From positions 1-13,062 of the forward strand of contig CAUEJN010000025.1 of the NCBI GenBank assembly GCA_959018045.1: 13,062 bases of DNA, read 5' to 3'. The notes beneath the pieces were generated by a model, which saw nothing but the letters and a program-made list of their open reading frames with translations, was not told the origin of the DNA and did no database searches. This DNA is from an uncultured Butyricicoccus sp. Lineage in GTDB: Bacteria > Bacillota > Clostridia > Oscillospirales > Butyricicoccaceae. The translations under genes were made by a program, and so were the position numbers. The number at the start of each line of letters is the position of its first letter. Positions within the stretch are counted from its first letter, which is position 1. Positions 1 to 8,000 of this stretch are shown one piece after another.

Positions 1-171
1 GTTGCGCGTCTGCGGACGCGCTTTTAAATTATTTTTTGGTTGAAACCCGGGTCGGGTACCGGGTTTCAAAGGGGGATTTCGGACTCTGCGGAGTCCGACT
101 CAGGGCTCTGCCCTAAGAACCCGCAGCCTTTCGAGAAAGGCTGGCGAAAGCTTCAATAGGGGTGCGGTGGT
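1..171 (+). repeat. Composite intergenic hairpin element, copy 1
   Basis: This is a non-coding stretch of modular stem-loops. In order: a head hairpin (GCGCGTC 4-10, loop TGCG, GACGCGC 15-21) followed by a T-rich run; an 11-bp stem (TTGAAACCCGG 40-50, 8-nt loop, CCGGGTTTCAA 59-69); linker AGGGGGATTTC; a hairpin GGACTC 81-86, loop TGCG, GAGTCC 91-96; AGGGC 102-106 with GCCCT 110-114; and AGCCTTTC 125-132 with GAAAGGCT 135-142. It ends in a GGCGAAAGCTT motif and TGCGGTGG. The same module order recurs at 8533-8704 (inverted), partly at 9211-9415, and in part at 12991-13062 (inverted). The head hairpin plus T-run could also end a transcript entering from the left. The family name is unknown to me. 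Confidence 0.85.
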
Positions 172-211
172 TTAACTGTTCCCAAAATGTATCCTATTTC
201 GCGGGCAAATA

Positions 212-220
212 TGTTATAAT
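212..220 (+). promoter_or_regulatory. Extended -10 promoter of the alcohol dehydrogenase gene
   Basis: A perfect TATAAT lies at 215-220 and is preceded by TG one base upstream (212-213), giving an extended -10. No good -35 hexamer is present 16-18 bases upstream, which fits an extended -10 promoter. Transcription would start near 227, leaving a leader of about 50 nt that contains the inverted repeat at 230-252 and the ribosome binding site at 261-266. Confidence 0.6.
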
Positions 221-229
221 GAATCTATC

Positions 230-252
230 CATGGACAGGCCCTATGTCCATG
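230..252. promoter_or_regulatory. Perfect 8-7-8 inverted repeat in the adh leader (possible operator)
   Basis: CATGGACA (230-237) and TGTCCATG (245-252) form a perfect 8-bp inverted repeat around a 7-nt spacer. It sits just after the predicted transcription start and ends 8 nt before the AGGAGG ribosome binding site. This is where a repressor operator, or an mRNA stem affecting translation, would be expected. It does not resemble the Rex operator I know (TTGTTAAN4TTAACAA). Its role is inferred from position only. Confidence 0.5.
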
Positions 253-276
253 ATCTTTTAAGGAGGATTGTTTTCT

Positions 277-1464
277 ATGCAGAATTTTACATACTGTGCC
301 CCCACCAAGGTCATTTTCGGTCGTGGTGTGGAATCCCAGATCGGTACCGAGCTGCGCGAGCTGGGTGCAACCCGTGTTCTCGTTCACTTTGGCGGCGGTT
401 CGGTCAAGAGAACCGGTCTTTTGGACAAGGTCACGGCTTCTCTGACCGAGGCCGGTGTGTCTTACATCGAGTTCGGCGGTGTGGAGCCCAACCCCAAGTT
501 ATCTTTTATTCACAAGGGCATTGAGCTTGGCCGTGCAGAAAAGGTCGACTTTATCTTAGCGGTCGGCGGCGGCAGTGTCATTGACTCGGCCAAGGCCATC
601 GGTGTTGGACTTGTGACCGGCAACGACCCGTGGCAGTATGCGTCCACCGGCACCCATCCCGAGCGCAGCGAAGTCTTCCCGGTTGGTGTGGTTCTGACCA
701 TCTCGGCAGCCGGCAGTGAGATGTCCAACTCCGATGTCATCACCAACGATCTCATCACCCCCTGGGTCAAGCAGGGCATCACCTCCGAGACCGTTCGCCC
801 GCTCGTTGCCTTCCTGAACCCGGAAAACACCTTTACGGTGTCCAAGTTCCAGACCGGCTGCGGCATCGTTGATATTATGATGCACACGCTCGAGCGCTAC
901 GTGACCGGTCAGGATGAGTGCGAGCTGAGCGAGCGCATTGCCGAAGCGCTGCTCGTATCGGTACGCGAGGCAGGCCGTGTCGCCATCGCACACCCCGACA
1001 ACTACGAAGCGCGTGCGACGCTGATGTGGGCGTCCTCGCTGTCGCACAACGATCTGACCGGATGCGGCAAGATCCGCAAATTCCCGGTGCACAAGCTCGA
1101 GCATCCGGTCTCTGCCCTGCATGACTCGATCTCGCACGGCGCAGGTCTGTCCGTCCTCTTCCCCGCTTGGGCGCAGTTTGTTATGAAATATGACATTCCA
1201 AAGTTTGCCCAGCTGGCAAACCGTGTCTGGGACTGCCCGATGGACTTCGACCACCCCGAGCGCACTGCGCTGGCTGGTATCGAGGCCATGAAGCGTTATT
1301 TCACCGAGATCGGTATGCCCACCCACATGAGCGAACTCGGTCTGACCCCTGACGAGTATGATGCCATCATCGATCTGACCACCAAGGGCGGCACCCGTCC
1401 GGTCAAGAGCTACATCGATCTCGGCCCCCAAGAGATCCGCGCCATCTATGCGCTCGCGGAATAA
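277..1464 (+). CDS. Iron-containing alcohol dehydrogenase (butanol dehydrogenase-like)
   Basis: This 395-residue cytoplasmic protein belongs to the group III, Fe-dependent alcohol dehydrogenases, closest in appearance to clostridial BDH and Bacillus YugJ/YugK. These enzymes reduce aldehydes to alcohols with NAD(P)H, often to dispose of electrons in fermentation. The N-terminus (NFTYCAPTKVIFGRG) and the nucleotide-binding GGGSVIDSAKAI (97-108) are typical. Expected metal ligands are D199, H203, H272 and H287. The segment from H272 to H287 is one residue longer than the H-x13-H spacing I recall for YqhD and YugJ. The start at 277 is chosen because AGGAGG (261-266) lies 10 nt upstream; a TTG at 268 would be too close. 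The stalk-domain gene follows after 27 nt with no terminator, so the two are probably cotranscribed. Cofactor preference and substrate cannot be read from the sequence. Confidence 0.93.
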   Translation: MQNFTYCAPTKVIFGRGVESQIGTELRELGATRVLVHFGGGSVKRTGLLDKVTASLTEAGVSYIEFGGVEPNPKLSFIHKGIELGRAEKVDFILAVGGGSVIDSAKAIGVGLVTGNDPWQYASTGTHPERSEVFPVGVVLTISAAGSEMSNSDVITNDLITPWVKQGITSETVRPLVAFLNPENTFTVSKFQTGCGIVDIMMHTLERYVTGQDECELSERIAEALLVSVREAGRVAIAHPDNYEARATLMWASSLSHNDLTGCGKIRKFPVHKLEHPVSALHDSISHGAGLSVLFPAWAQFVMKYDIPKFAQLANRVWDCPMDFDHPERTALAGIEAMKRYFTEIGMPTHMSELGLTPDEYDAIIDLTTKGGTRPVKSYIDLGPQEIRAIYALAE

Positions 1465-1491
1465 TCCAAAGAAAAAAGTGAGGCGTTTTTT

Positions 1492-2796
1492 ATGAAGCGT
1501 TTATTTTCCCGTCTGTGCGGTATGGCACTCGCCGCCGCGCTCCTGGTATCCGCACTCCCGGTATCCGGCGCTCGCGCTGCCGGTATTCAGGTCACCCTGA
1601 ACGACCAGCCGGTCGCCTTCTCGGATGCCCAGCCCCTCATGCGCGACAGCCGCACCTTCGTCCCCTTCCGTGCCATCTTTGAATCGATGGGCGCCACCGT
1701 CTCCTGGGACGATCCTTCGCGCACGGTAACCGCCAAGCGCGGTGACCGCACGGTCAAGCTGACCATCGGCCGCAAGGCATGCACGGTTGATCGGGCAGGC
1801 TCCGACCGCTCGTTCTCCACCGATGCCGCACCCTTCATTGAAGGCGGTCGTACCTATGTCCCCGTTCGCTTTGCCGCGCAGGCACTCGGCGCTGCGGTCG
1901 GCTGGGACAACAACACCCAAGCCGTTCTAATCGTGGACACCGAAAAGATGATGCAGACCGAGTTCCCGAACCAGTTCCAGGTCATCACCGCCATGACCCA
2001 GTTCCAGAACAGTGTCGCACCCAAGACCGCCCGCTCGCTGTCCGGTGCCATCGGCGCAACCCTGACCTATCACACCGCAATGGGTGACATTCCGGTCGTC
2101 ATCAACGGCACCATCACCGGTGCAGAGAGCCTGGACGCTGCGCAGTTTACTGCCAAGCTCCAGACCGACCGCTCGGCCATCGAGCAGGCCATTGCAGCCA
2201 ATGAGGGTGCGAATGTGATCGATGAAAACGTCGACACTCTGCTCAAAAAGCTGCAAAACCTGACCGTCGACGGCATTGTCAGCCGTGTGGACGGCAAGCT
2301 GTACCTCAAGTCCGACTTCCTGACCGAGGTCGGCATTGCACAGGGCAAGTGGGCGATGAAGCCGCTCGATAACACCGCCAGCCTGACCGCTGTTAAGAAC
2401 GGTGACGCAATCGACTTTGTCTGCGCCGAGGCACAGAAGCTCACCCTGACCCCGGGCAGCAGCACCGCGCAGGTGCGCGAGGTTGTGCGCCGTCTGTCCG
2501 ACCAGTCGGCCACTACGCCGATCGACGGTTCGGGCAATTACAGCCTGCACTTCACCGCCGACGCTTACACCTCGGTTGACACGAAGCTCATCCCCAACCA
2601 GTCGCTCACCATCATCCGCACGGCTTCTCCCTACGGCGCGGAGGCCGCGCCCATGACCACCCTGACCACTGTGCAGACCAAGTCCGGCGCGTCCATCTCC
2701 TACGAGCGCAATGCATCGGCCTACAATGCCGCTGTGCGCATCGACCTGACAAACGGTGCGGCCACCACCGCGCCCGCTGTCCGTCCTGCACAATAA
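1492..2796 (+). CDS. Secreted protein with copper amine oxidase-like N-terminal (stalk) domain
   Basis: The 434-residue product starts with a Sec signal peptide: basic MKRLFSR, a hydrophobic core to about residue 24, and an A-R-A site at 27-29. Residues 32-148 form a stalk domain made of two half repeats, each with the signature R-T-F/Y-V-P-x-R (54-60 and 120-126) followed by a LGA/MGA-x-V-x-W-D motif. This domain is common in exported clostridial proteins and is named after amine oxidases; it carries no oxidase activity itself. Residues 150-434 contain no motif I recognise; they are polar and Thr/Ala-rich without internal membrane helices. There is no LPxTG or lipobox, so it is probably released or loosely wall-bound. 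The ribosome binding site GTGAGG (1478-1483) is 8 nt upstream. A strong terminator follows at 2811-2840. Function is unknown. Confidence 0.88.
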   Translation: MKRLFSRLCGMALAAALLVSALPVSGARAAGIQVTLNDQPVAFSDAQPLMRDSRTFVPFRAIFESMGATVSWDDPSRTVTAKRGDRTVKLTIGRKACTVDRAGSDRSFSTDAAPFIEGGRTYVPVRFAAQALGAAVGWDNNTQAVLIVDTEKMMQTEFPNQFQVITAMTQFQNSVAPKTARSLSGAIGATLTYHTAMGDIPVVINGTITGAESLDAAQFTAKLQTDRSAIEQAIAANEGANVIDENVDTLLKKLQNLTVDGIVSRVDGKLYLKSDFLTEVGIAQGKWAMKPLDNTASLTAVKNGDAIDFVCAEAQKLTLTPGSSTAQVREVVRRLSDQSATTPIDGSGNYSLHFTADAYTSVDTKLIPNQSLTIIRTASPYGAEAAPMTTLTTVQTKSGASISYERNASAYNAAVRIDLTNGAATTAPAVRPAQ

Positions 2797-2810
2797 CCAT
2801 CCTCCCATTC

Positions 2811-2840
2811 AAAAGCCTCTGCCCCGGCAGGGGCTTTTTT
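2811..2840 (+). terminator. Rho-independent terminator after the stalk-domain gene
   Basis: AAAAGCCTCTGC (2811-2822) pairs with GCAGGGGCTTTT around a CCCG loop, with one G-U pair, and runs into a T tract ending at 2840. It lies 15 nt after the stop codon and closes the dehydrogenase-stalk unit. Confidence 0.9.
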
Positions 2841-2940
2841 GTGCCCCTCTCTTGTCCTCGAACCCCTGTTTTGACGGAAAAAAATTGCAAAATTGATTGC
2901 ATTTCGGGCATAATCATAGTAAACTTATTTTTAGAGCTCT

Positions 2941-2955
2941 GCCTGTCCGACAGGC
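2941..2955. promoter_or_regulatory. Perfect 7-1-7 palindrome upstream of nifS
   Basis: GCCTGTC-C-GACAGGC is a perfect inverted repeat with a single central base and no T tract after it, so it is not a terminator. A one-base centre cannot form a tight RNA loop without opening pairs, which makes a DNA-binding site somewhat more likely. It lies about 70 nt before the predicted nifS -35 at 3027, and about 25 nt after a weaker promoter-like pair (TTGCAA 2885-2890, CATAAT 2909-2914). Apart from these signals I see nothing in 2841-3026. Confidence 0.35.
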
Positions 2956-3026
2956 AAAGTTTCCCAATCGACCATTCGGCGCAAAAATACCGGTTTTTCC
3001 CGGTGCCAAATTGTTCAAATTCATGC

Positions 3027-3056
3027 TTGATAACGCATACTAGTTTGGTGTATATT
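3027..3056 (+). promoter_or_regulatory. Promoter of the nifS-nifU operon
   Basis: A -35 TTGATA (3027-3032) and a -10 TATATT (3051-3056) are separated by 18 nt. Transcription would begin near 3063, leaving a leader of about 33 nt with ribosome binding site AAGGAGGAG at 3079-3087. No Rrf2/IscR-type regulator gene is adjacent in this window. Confidence 0.6.
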
Positions 3057-3095
3057 AAGTGTAGAACACAGACTCCACAAGGAGGAGATCACCAT

Positions 3096-4325
3096 ATGAA
3101 TCGTTTTGTCTACGCGGACAACGCGGCGACCACGCCCATGTCCGAATCTGTATTTGAGGCAATGAAGCCCTTTCTGACCGAGTTTTACGGCAATCCGTCC
3201 TCGCTCTACCGCATTGGTCGCGAGGCACGCCGCGCGGTCACCGAAGCGCGCATGAAGGTTGCGCGTGCACTGAACGCAAAGGACCCGTCCGAGATCATCT
3301 TCACCGGCGGCGGTTCGCAGGCCGATAACCTCGCCATCCGCGGCTATGTCAAGGGTCGCTCGGCACGCGGCAAGAAGCACATCATCACCTCCAAGATCGA
3401 GCACCACGCAGTACTCTACACCTGTGAGGCACTCGAGAAGGAAGGCTATCCGGTCACCTATCTGGACGTTGACGCACAGGGTCACGTCGACCTCGAGCAG
3501 CTGAAGTCGGTCATCACCGACCAGACCGCGCTCGTCACCATCATGGCGGCAAACAACGAGATCGGCACCATCCAGAACCTCAAGGCAATCTCTGAGATCG
3601 CACACGCACACGGTGCGGTCTTCCACACCGATGCGGTACAGGCTGTCGGCCACATGCCGCTCGACGTGCAGGAGATGGGCATTGATATGCTGTCCTTGTC
3701 CGCGCACAAGTTCCGCGGCCCCAAGGGCATCGGTGCGCTGTACGTCCGCCGTGGCATCGCACTCGAGCCGCTGGTCTACGGCGGCGGTCAGGAGCGCGGC
3801 CTTGCATCGGGCACCGAGAACGTAGCCGGTATGGTCGGTCTGGGACAGGCCATCGAGGACGCAACCGGTGAGCATCTGGCCGAGAAGATGGGCTATGTCA
3901 AGAAGCTGACCGACCGTCTGGTCAAGGGCATCATGGATGCCATCCCCTACACCCACTACACCGGCGACCCGGTCAACCGTCTGCCCGGCACGGCCTCCTT
4001 CGTCTTTGAGGCCATCGAGGGCGAGGGTCTGATTCTGCGTCTGGATCTGGCCGGCATCTGCGGCTCGACCGGTTCGGCTTGCTCGACCGGCTCGCTCGAT
4101 CCCTCGCACGTGCTCATGGCCATCGGCCTGCCCCACGAGATTGCGCACGGTTCGCTGCGTCTGACCCTGGGTGAGCAGAACACTGAGGAGGACGTAGACT
4201 ACCTCATTGAGAACGTCACCAAGGTTGTCGAGACGCTGCGCGCAATGAGCCCGGTTTGGGTGGACGGCAAGCCCGACCTGACCGCGGCATCCGATCTGCA
4301 CGACGATCACCACCATCATCATTAA
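3096..4325 (+). CDS. nifS: Cysteine desulfurase (NifS/IscS family)
   Basis: This 409-residue PLP enzyme converts cysteine to alanine and passes the sulfur as a persulfide to Fe-S assembly and tRNA thiolation partners. Visible signatures: the N-terminal YADNAATTPM, NNEIGTIQ, HTDAVQAVGH, the PLP lysine K205 in SAHKFRGPKG, and the persulfide cysteine C329 in TGSACSTGSLDPSHVL, typical of the NifS/IscS class with a mobile Cys loop. The start at 3096 is set by AAGGAGGAG (3079-3087); the frame is open further upstream, but that region holds the promoter and has no family similarity. The protein ends in HDDHHHHH, a natural histidine tail not part of the family core. The NifU-type scaffold gene follows after 44 nt, so the two form an operon. 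Whether to call it nifS or iscS is a matter of naming. Confidence 0.95.
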   Translation: MNRFVYADNAATTPMSESVFEAMKPFLTEFYGNPSSLYRIGREARRAVTEARMKVARALNAKDPSEIIFTGGGSQADNLAIRGYVKGRSARGKKHIITSKIEHHAVLYTCEALEKEGYPVTYLDVDAQGHVDLEQLKSVITDQTALVTIMAANNEIGTIQNLKAISEIAHAHGAVFHTDAVQAVGHMPLDVQEMGIDMLSLSAHKFRGPKGIGALYVRRGIALEPLVYGGGQERGLASGTENVAGMVGLGQAIEDATGEHLAEKMGYVKKLTDRLVKGIMDAIPYTHYTGDPVNRLPGTASFVFEAIEGEGLILRLDLAGICGSTGSACSTGSLDPSHVLMAIGLPHEIAHGSLRLTLGEQNTEEDVDYLIENVTKVVETLRAMSPVWVDGKPDLTAASDLHDDHHHHH

Positions 4326-4369
4326 GCACACCCATTCATAAATTATAGAGACAAAGGAGCCTAACTCTT

Positions 4370-4804
4370 ATGGAATACAGCGAGAAGGTATTCGACCATT
4401 TCACAAACCCGCGCAACGTCGGTGAGATCGCGGACGCAAGCGGTGTCGGCGAGGTCGGCAACGCAAAGTGCGGCGATATCATGAAGATCTACCTCAAGAT
4501 CTCGGACGACGACATCATTGAGGACGTTAAGTTCAAGACCTTTGGCTGCGGCGCAGCGATCGCAACCTCGTCCATGGCAACCGAGATGGTCAAGGGCAAG
4601 AGCATCGAAGATGCGCTCAAGCTGACCAACCAGGCGGTCGCAGAAGCGCTGGACGGTCTGCCCCCAGTCAAGATGCACTGTTCGGTGCTGGCTGAGGAGG
4701 CGCTGCGCTCGGCAATCGCGGACTACTATCGCAAGCAGGGCAAGGACCCCGAGGCGATCATGGGCTGCTCGGGCGACTGCGCGGCTTGCCACAGCCACGA
4801 ATAA
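4370..4804 (+). CDS. nifU: Fe-S cluster assembly scaffold (NifU/IscU-like)
   Basis: The 144-residue protein is a stand-alone IscU-type scaffold on which Fe-S clusters are built with sulfur from the desulfurase encoded upstream. It has the three scaffold cysteines and the usual Asp: C34-G-D36, C60 in FGCGAA, and H103-C104 in VKMHCSVLAEEA. The N-terminus YSEKVFDHFTNPRNVG is canonical. It lacks the ferredoxin and thioredoxin-like C-terminal domains of the nitrogen-fixation NifU. Instead it ends in a short Cys/His tail, GCSGDCAACHSHE (C133, C137, C140, H141, H143), which could bind a metal or an extra cluster. Ribosome binding site AAAGGAG (4353-4359) lies 10 nt upstream. A terminator follows at 4858-4886. 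Confidence 0.95.
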   Translation: MEYSEKVFDHFTNPRNVGEIADASGVGEVGNAKCGDIMKIYLKISDDDIIEDVKFKTFGCGAAIATSSMATEMVKGKSIEDALKLTNQAVAEALDGLPPVKMHCSVLAEEALRSAIADYYRKQGKDPEAIMGCSGDCAACHSHE

Positions 4805-4857
4805 AAAATAAGTCTAGGGGGATTCAATCCCCGGACACGAGTAAAAACTTGGATTTT

Positions 4858-4886
4858 AAAAACCCGGGGCTGCGCCTCGGGTTTTT
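4858..4886 (+). terminator. Terminator of the nifS-nifU operon
   Basis: AAAAACCCGGGGC (4858-4870) pairs with GCCTCGGGTTTTT (4874-4886), with one G-U pair, around a TGC loop. The stem is GC-rich and ends in five T. It lies 53 nt after the nifU stop. The A run on the other arm would also let it act on the - strand. Confidence 0.85.
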
Positions 4887-4931
4887 CCCCCGCCCCCGCG
4901 CCGCAGTCCGGCGCGGATGATCCGGGGGTAT

Positions 4932-4966
4932 CAAAAAGGTTTCGAGCGCTCGCAGGAACCTTTTTG
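4932..4966. terminator. Possible bidirectional terminator upstream of mfd
   Basis: CAAAAAGGTT (4932-4941) is complementary to AACCTTTTTG (4957-4966). The 15-nt loop holds the palindrome GAGCGCTC. Each strand ends in a T5 run. It may back up the nifU terminator or belong to the repeated hairpin series. Confidence 0.5.
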
Positions 4967-5067
4967 TATCTAGGGGGACTGGGTTCCCCTAGAGCATTAG
5001 GGCAGGTTGCAAAATCTGCCCTTTTGCCGTCTCTCCGTTTGCTTCCATTTTTCGACAGGAGTCTGCT

Positions 5068-8000
5068 ATGCAAAATATTACTTTAAGTATTACAGATTCA
5101 AAAGAATACAAAGAGCTATTTAATGCCATCCGGTCGGGTCAGACTCCGGCGCTCGCTGTCGGTCTGCCACCTGCCGCCAAGGCACATCTCGCCGCTGCGC
5201 TCCGTCTGGAGACTTCGCGCCCGGTCTGCATCTTGACCGACGAGGACAACGCCGCACTTCGTCTGGCTTCCGATCTGGAATCCTTCTCCGAGCTGCCCGT
5301 CCTGCACGTCCCCGCACGCGAGCTGACTATGGCAGGCATGGAAGGCATGTCCCGTCAGTACGAGCAGGCACGCATCGCGGCGCTGGCGCAGCTGTCCGAC
5401 GCACCGCTCGTCACCATCTCGGCTGCCGCACTCGTGCAGAAAACCCTTCCGCCTGCCGTGCTGCATGATGCATCGCTGACCATCCGAGTCGGTGACCTGA
5501 CCCCGCTGGCCGATCTGACCGCAAAGCTGATCACGGCGGGCTACCAGCGCTGTGCGCAGGTCGAAGGCCCCGGTCAGTTCTCGGTGCGCGGCGGCATTCT
5601 GGACGTGTTCCCGCCCCGCGCCGATGCGCCCGTGCGCATTGAGTTCTGGGGCGATGAGATCGATTCAATATCTGCGTTCGATGTCGGTTCCCAAAGGCGC
5701 GGCGCCAGCCTGAACGCGCTCACCTGCCTGCCCTGCATGGAAACCCTGCCCGCCTGCGCACCCGGCGGTATTCGCGGTCTGTGCAAGGCGCTCGATCAGG
5801 CCACCCGGGCCAAGCGCAAAAAGCACCCCGACCTCGTGCGCAATCTCGAGCGCGACATCGAGCGTCTGACCGAGACTCAGTCTTTGCCTGCGGCAGACAA
5901 GTATCTGCCCCTCATCTACCCCGAGGCCGCAACCCCGCTCGACTATCTGCCCGATGACACCATCCTCCTCATCGACGACACGCCGCGCCTGCGTGAGGCG
6001 GTCGGCGGCTACATCCTGCGGCTTGCGGGTGACCTCGAAGCTCTGGCCGAGCGCGGTGAGCTCCCCCAGCAGCCCGAAGCCTTCGCGCTCGACTTTGTCG
6101 CCCTGTGCCGTGCCCTGCTCGGCCGTCCGCTCGTCCGGCTGGATACCTTCCTGTCGTCGGTAAACGAGCTCACGCCCAAAACCCTGGTCAGCTTCTCGGT
6201 CAACCAGATGAACGCCTTCGGCGGCTCGTTTGACATGGCGGCAGCCGATATCGCCGGATTTTTACAGCTCAAACGCGCGGTCTGCGTGCTGTGCAGCTCG
6301 GATTTACGCTGCAAGAACATGCGCGAAGCGCTCGAAGCCCACGGCATCGATGCGCCGATTTCTAACCGCCTGCCCGCACCCGGTCGCGTGCACATCCTCG
6401 AGGGTACGCTGTCCGCCGGTCTGGAATATCCCGGTCTGGGTCTGACCATCCTGACCGAGGGCCACGCCCCGGCACGCAAGAAGTCCAGCCGCACCAAAAA
6501 ATCCAACCGAGACCGCGTCAAGAGCTACACCGACCTGACCCCCGGCGACCTCGTGGTGCATGAGCATCACGGCATTGGCCGGTACATCGGCATGGAGCGC
6601 ATGGTGGTCGACGGCGCGGCGCGCGACTTTATCAAGATCGCCTTTGCGGGCACCGATTTTCTGTACGTCCCCGCCACCTCACTCGACCTCATTTCCAAGT
6701 ACATCGGCGGCGGCGAGCCGGAAAAAGTGCGGCTCAACAAGCTGGGCGGTGCAGACTGGCAGCGTGCCCGCTCGCGCGCCAAGGCAGCCGCCAAAGAACT
6801 GGCTGCCGGTCTCATTCAGCTGTACGCTGAGCGTGCTCGCCTCAAGGGCTTCGCCTTCCCGCACGACGATATCTGGCAGCGCGAGTTCGAGCAGGCCTTC
6901 CCCTACGACGAGACCGACGATCAGCTGCGCTGCATCGAGGAGATCAAGCGCGATATGGAATCCTCGCGCCCGATGGATCGTCTGCTGTGCGGCGACGTTG
7001 GCTTCGGCAAGACCGAGGTTGCCCTGCGTGCGGTCATGAAATGCGTGCTTGCAGGCAAGCAAGCTGCTATTTTGGTGCCCACCACCGTGCTCGCCCGTCA
7101 GCACTACCTGACCGCAGTACAGCGCTTCGCGGGCTATCCGGTCAAGATTGAGCTGATTTCCCGCTATAAGACCGCGTCCGAACAGAAAAAGATCTTCGAT
7201 CAGCTGCAAAGCGGTATGATTGACCTGATTATCGGCACGCACAAGCTGTTCAACAAGAAAATCAAGTTCCACGACCTCGGCCTGCTCATCATCGACGAGG
7301 AACAGCGTTTCGGCGTCAGCCACAAGGAGACGCTCAAGGAGATGTCCAAGCAGGTCGACGTGCTCACCCTGTCGGCAACGCCCATTCCGCGTACCCTCAA
7401 CATGGCACTGTCCGGCATTCGTGATATGTCGGCCATCGAGGAGCCGCCGCACGACCGCTGGCCGGTTCAGACCTACGTCATGGAGTACAACGACACGATT
7501 GTAAACGATGCCATCCGGCGTGAGCTCGCGCGCGGTGGTCAGATCTACTACCTGCACAACTACGTCGAGTCCATCGAGCGCACCGCCCTGCGGCTGCAAA
7601 AGGACTTTCCCGACGCACGCATCGGCGTAGCACACGGCAAGATGCACATGCGTGAGCTTGCAAACGTCATGAACGAGATGAGCGACGGCGCACTGGACAT
7701 TCTGGTGTGTACCACCATCATCGAGACCGGTATCGACATTCCCAACGCCAATACCCTCATCATCGAGGACGCCGACCACATGGGTCTTGCCCAGCTGCAT
7801 CAGATTCGTGGCCGTGTTGGTCGTTCCAGCCGCCGCGCCTTTGCTTACCTCACCTTCCGACGCGGCAAGGTGCTGTCGGAAATTTCTCAGAAGCGTCTGT
7901 CGGCCATCCGCGAGTTTGCTGAGTTCGGCTCGGGCTTCAAAATCGCCATGCGTGACCTGGAAATTCGCGGCGCGGGCAACGTGCTCGGCCCGGAACAGTC

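Larger units (their letters stand above)
4813..5026. repeat. Run of stem-loops between nifU and mfd
   Basis: The 263-nt gap between nifU and mfd contains at least five inverted repeats: GGGGATT-C-AATCCCC (4818-4832); the terminator at 4858-4886; CAAAAAGGTT/AACCTTTTTG (4932-4941 and 4957-4966) with GAGCGCTC in its loop; TCTAGGGG/CCCCTAGA (4969-4976 and 4986-4993); and AGGGCAG/CTGCCCT (4999-5005 and 5016-5022) followed by TTTT. TCTAGGGGGA occurs twice (4814-4822 and 4969-4978, allowing one base at the left edge). AGGGGGATTC at 4816-4825 matches the linker of the composite elements elsewhere in the window. I see no clear mfd promoter in this stretch. Confidence 0.7.

Noticed and set aside
2841..3095. 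N-terminal extension of nifS in the same open frame
   Set aside because: The region contains the promoter and palindrome, lacks family similarity, and AAGGAGGAG sits just before the ATG at 3096.
3021..4331. Long - strand open frame opposite nifS
   Set aside because: A shadow of GC-rich codons; nifS on the + strand is a clear full-length enzyme.
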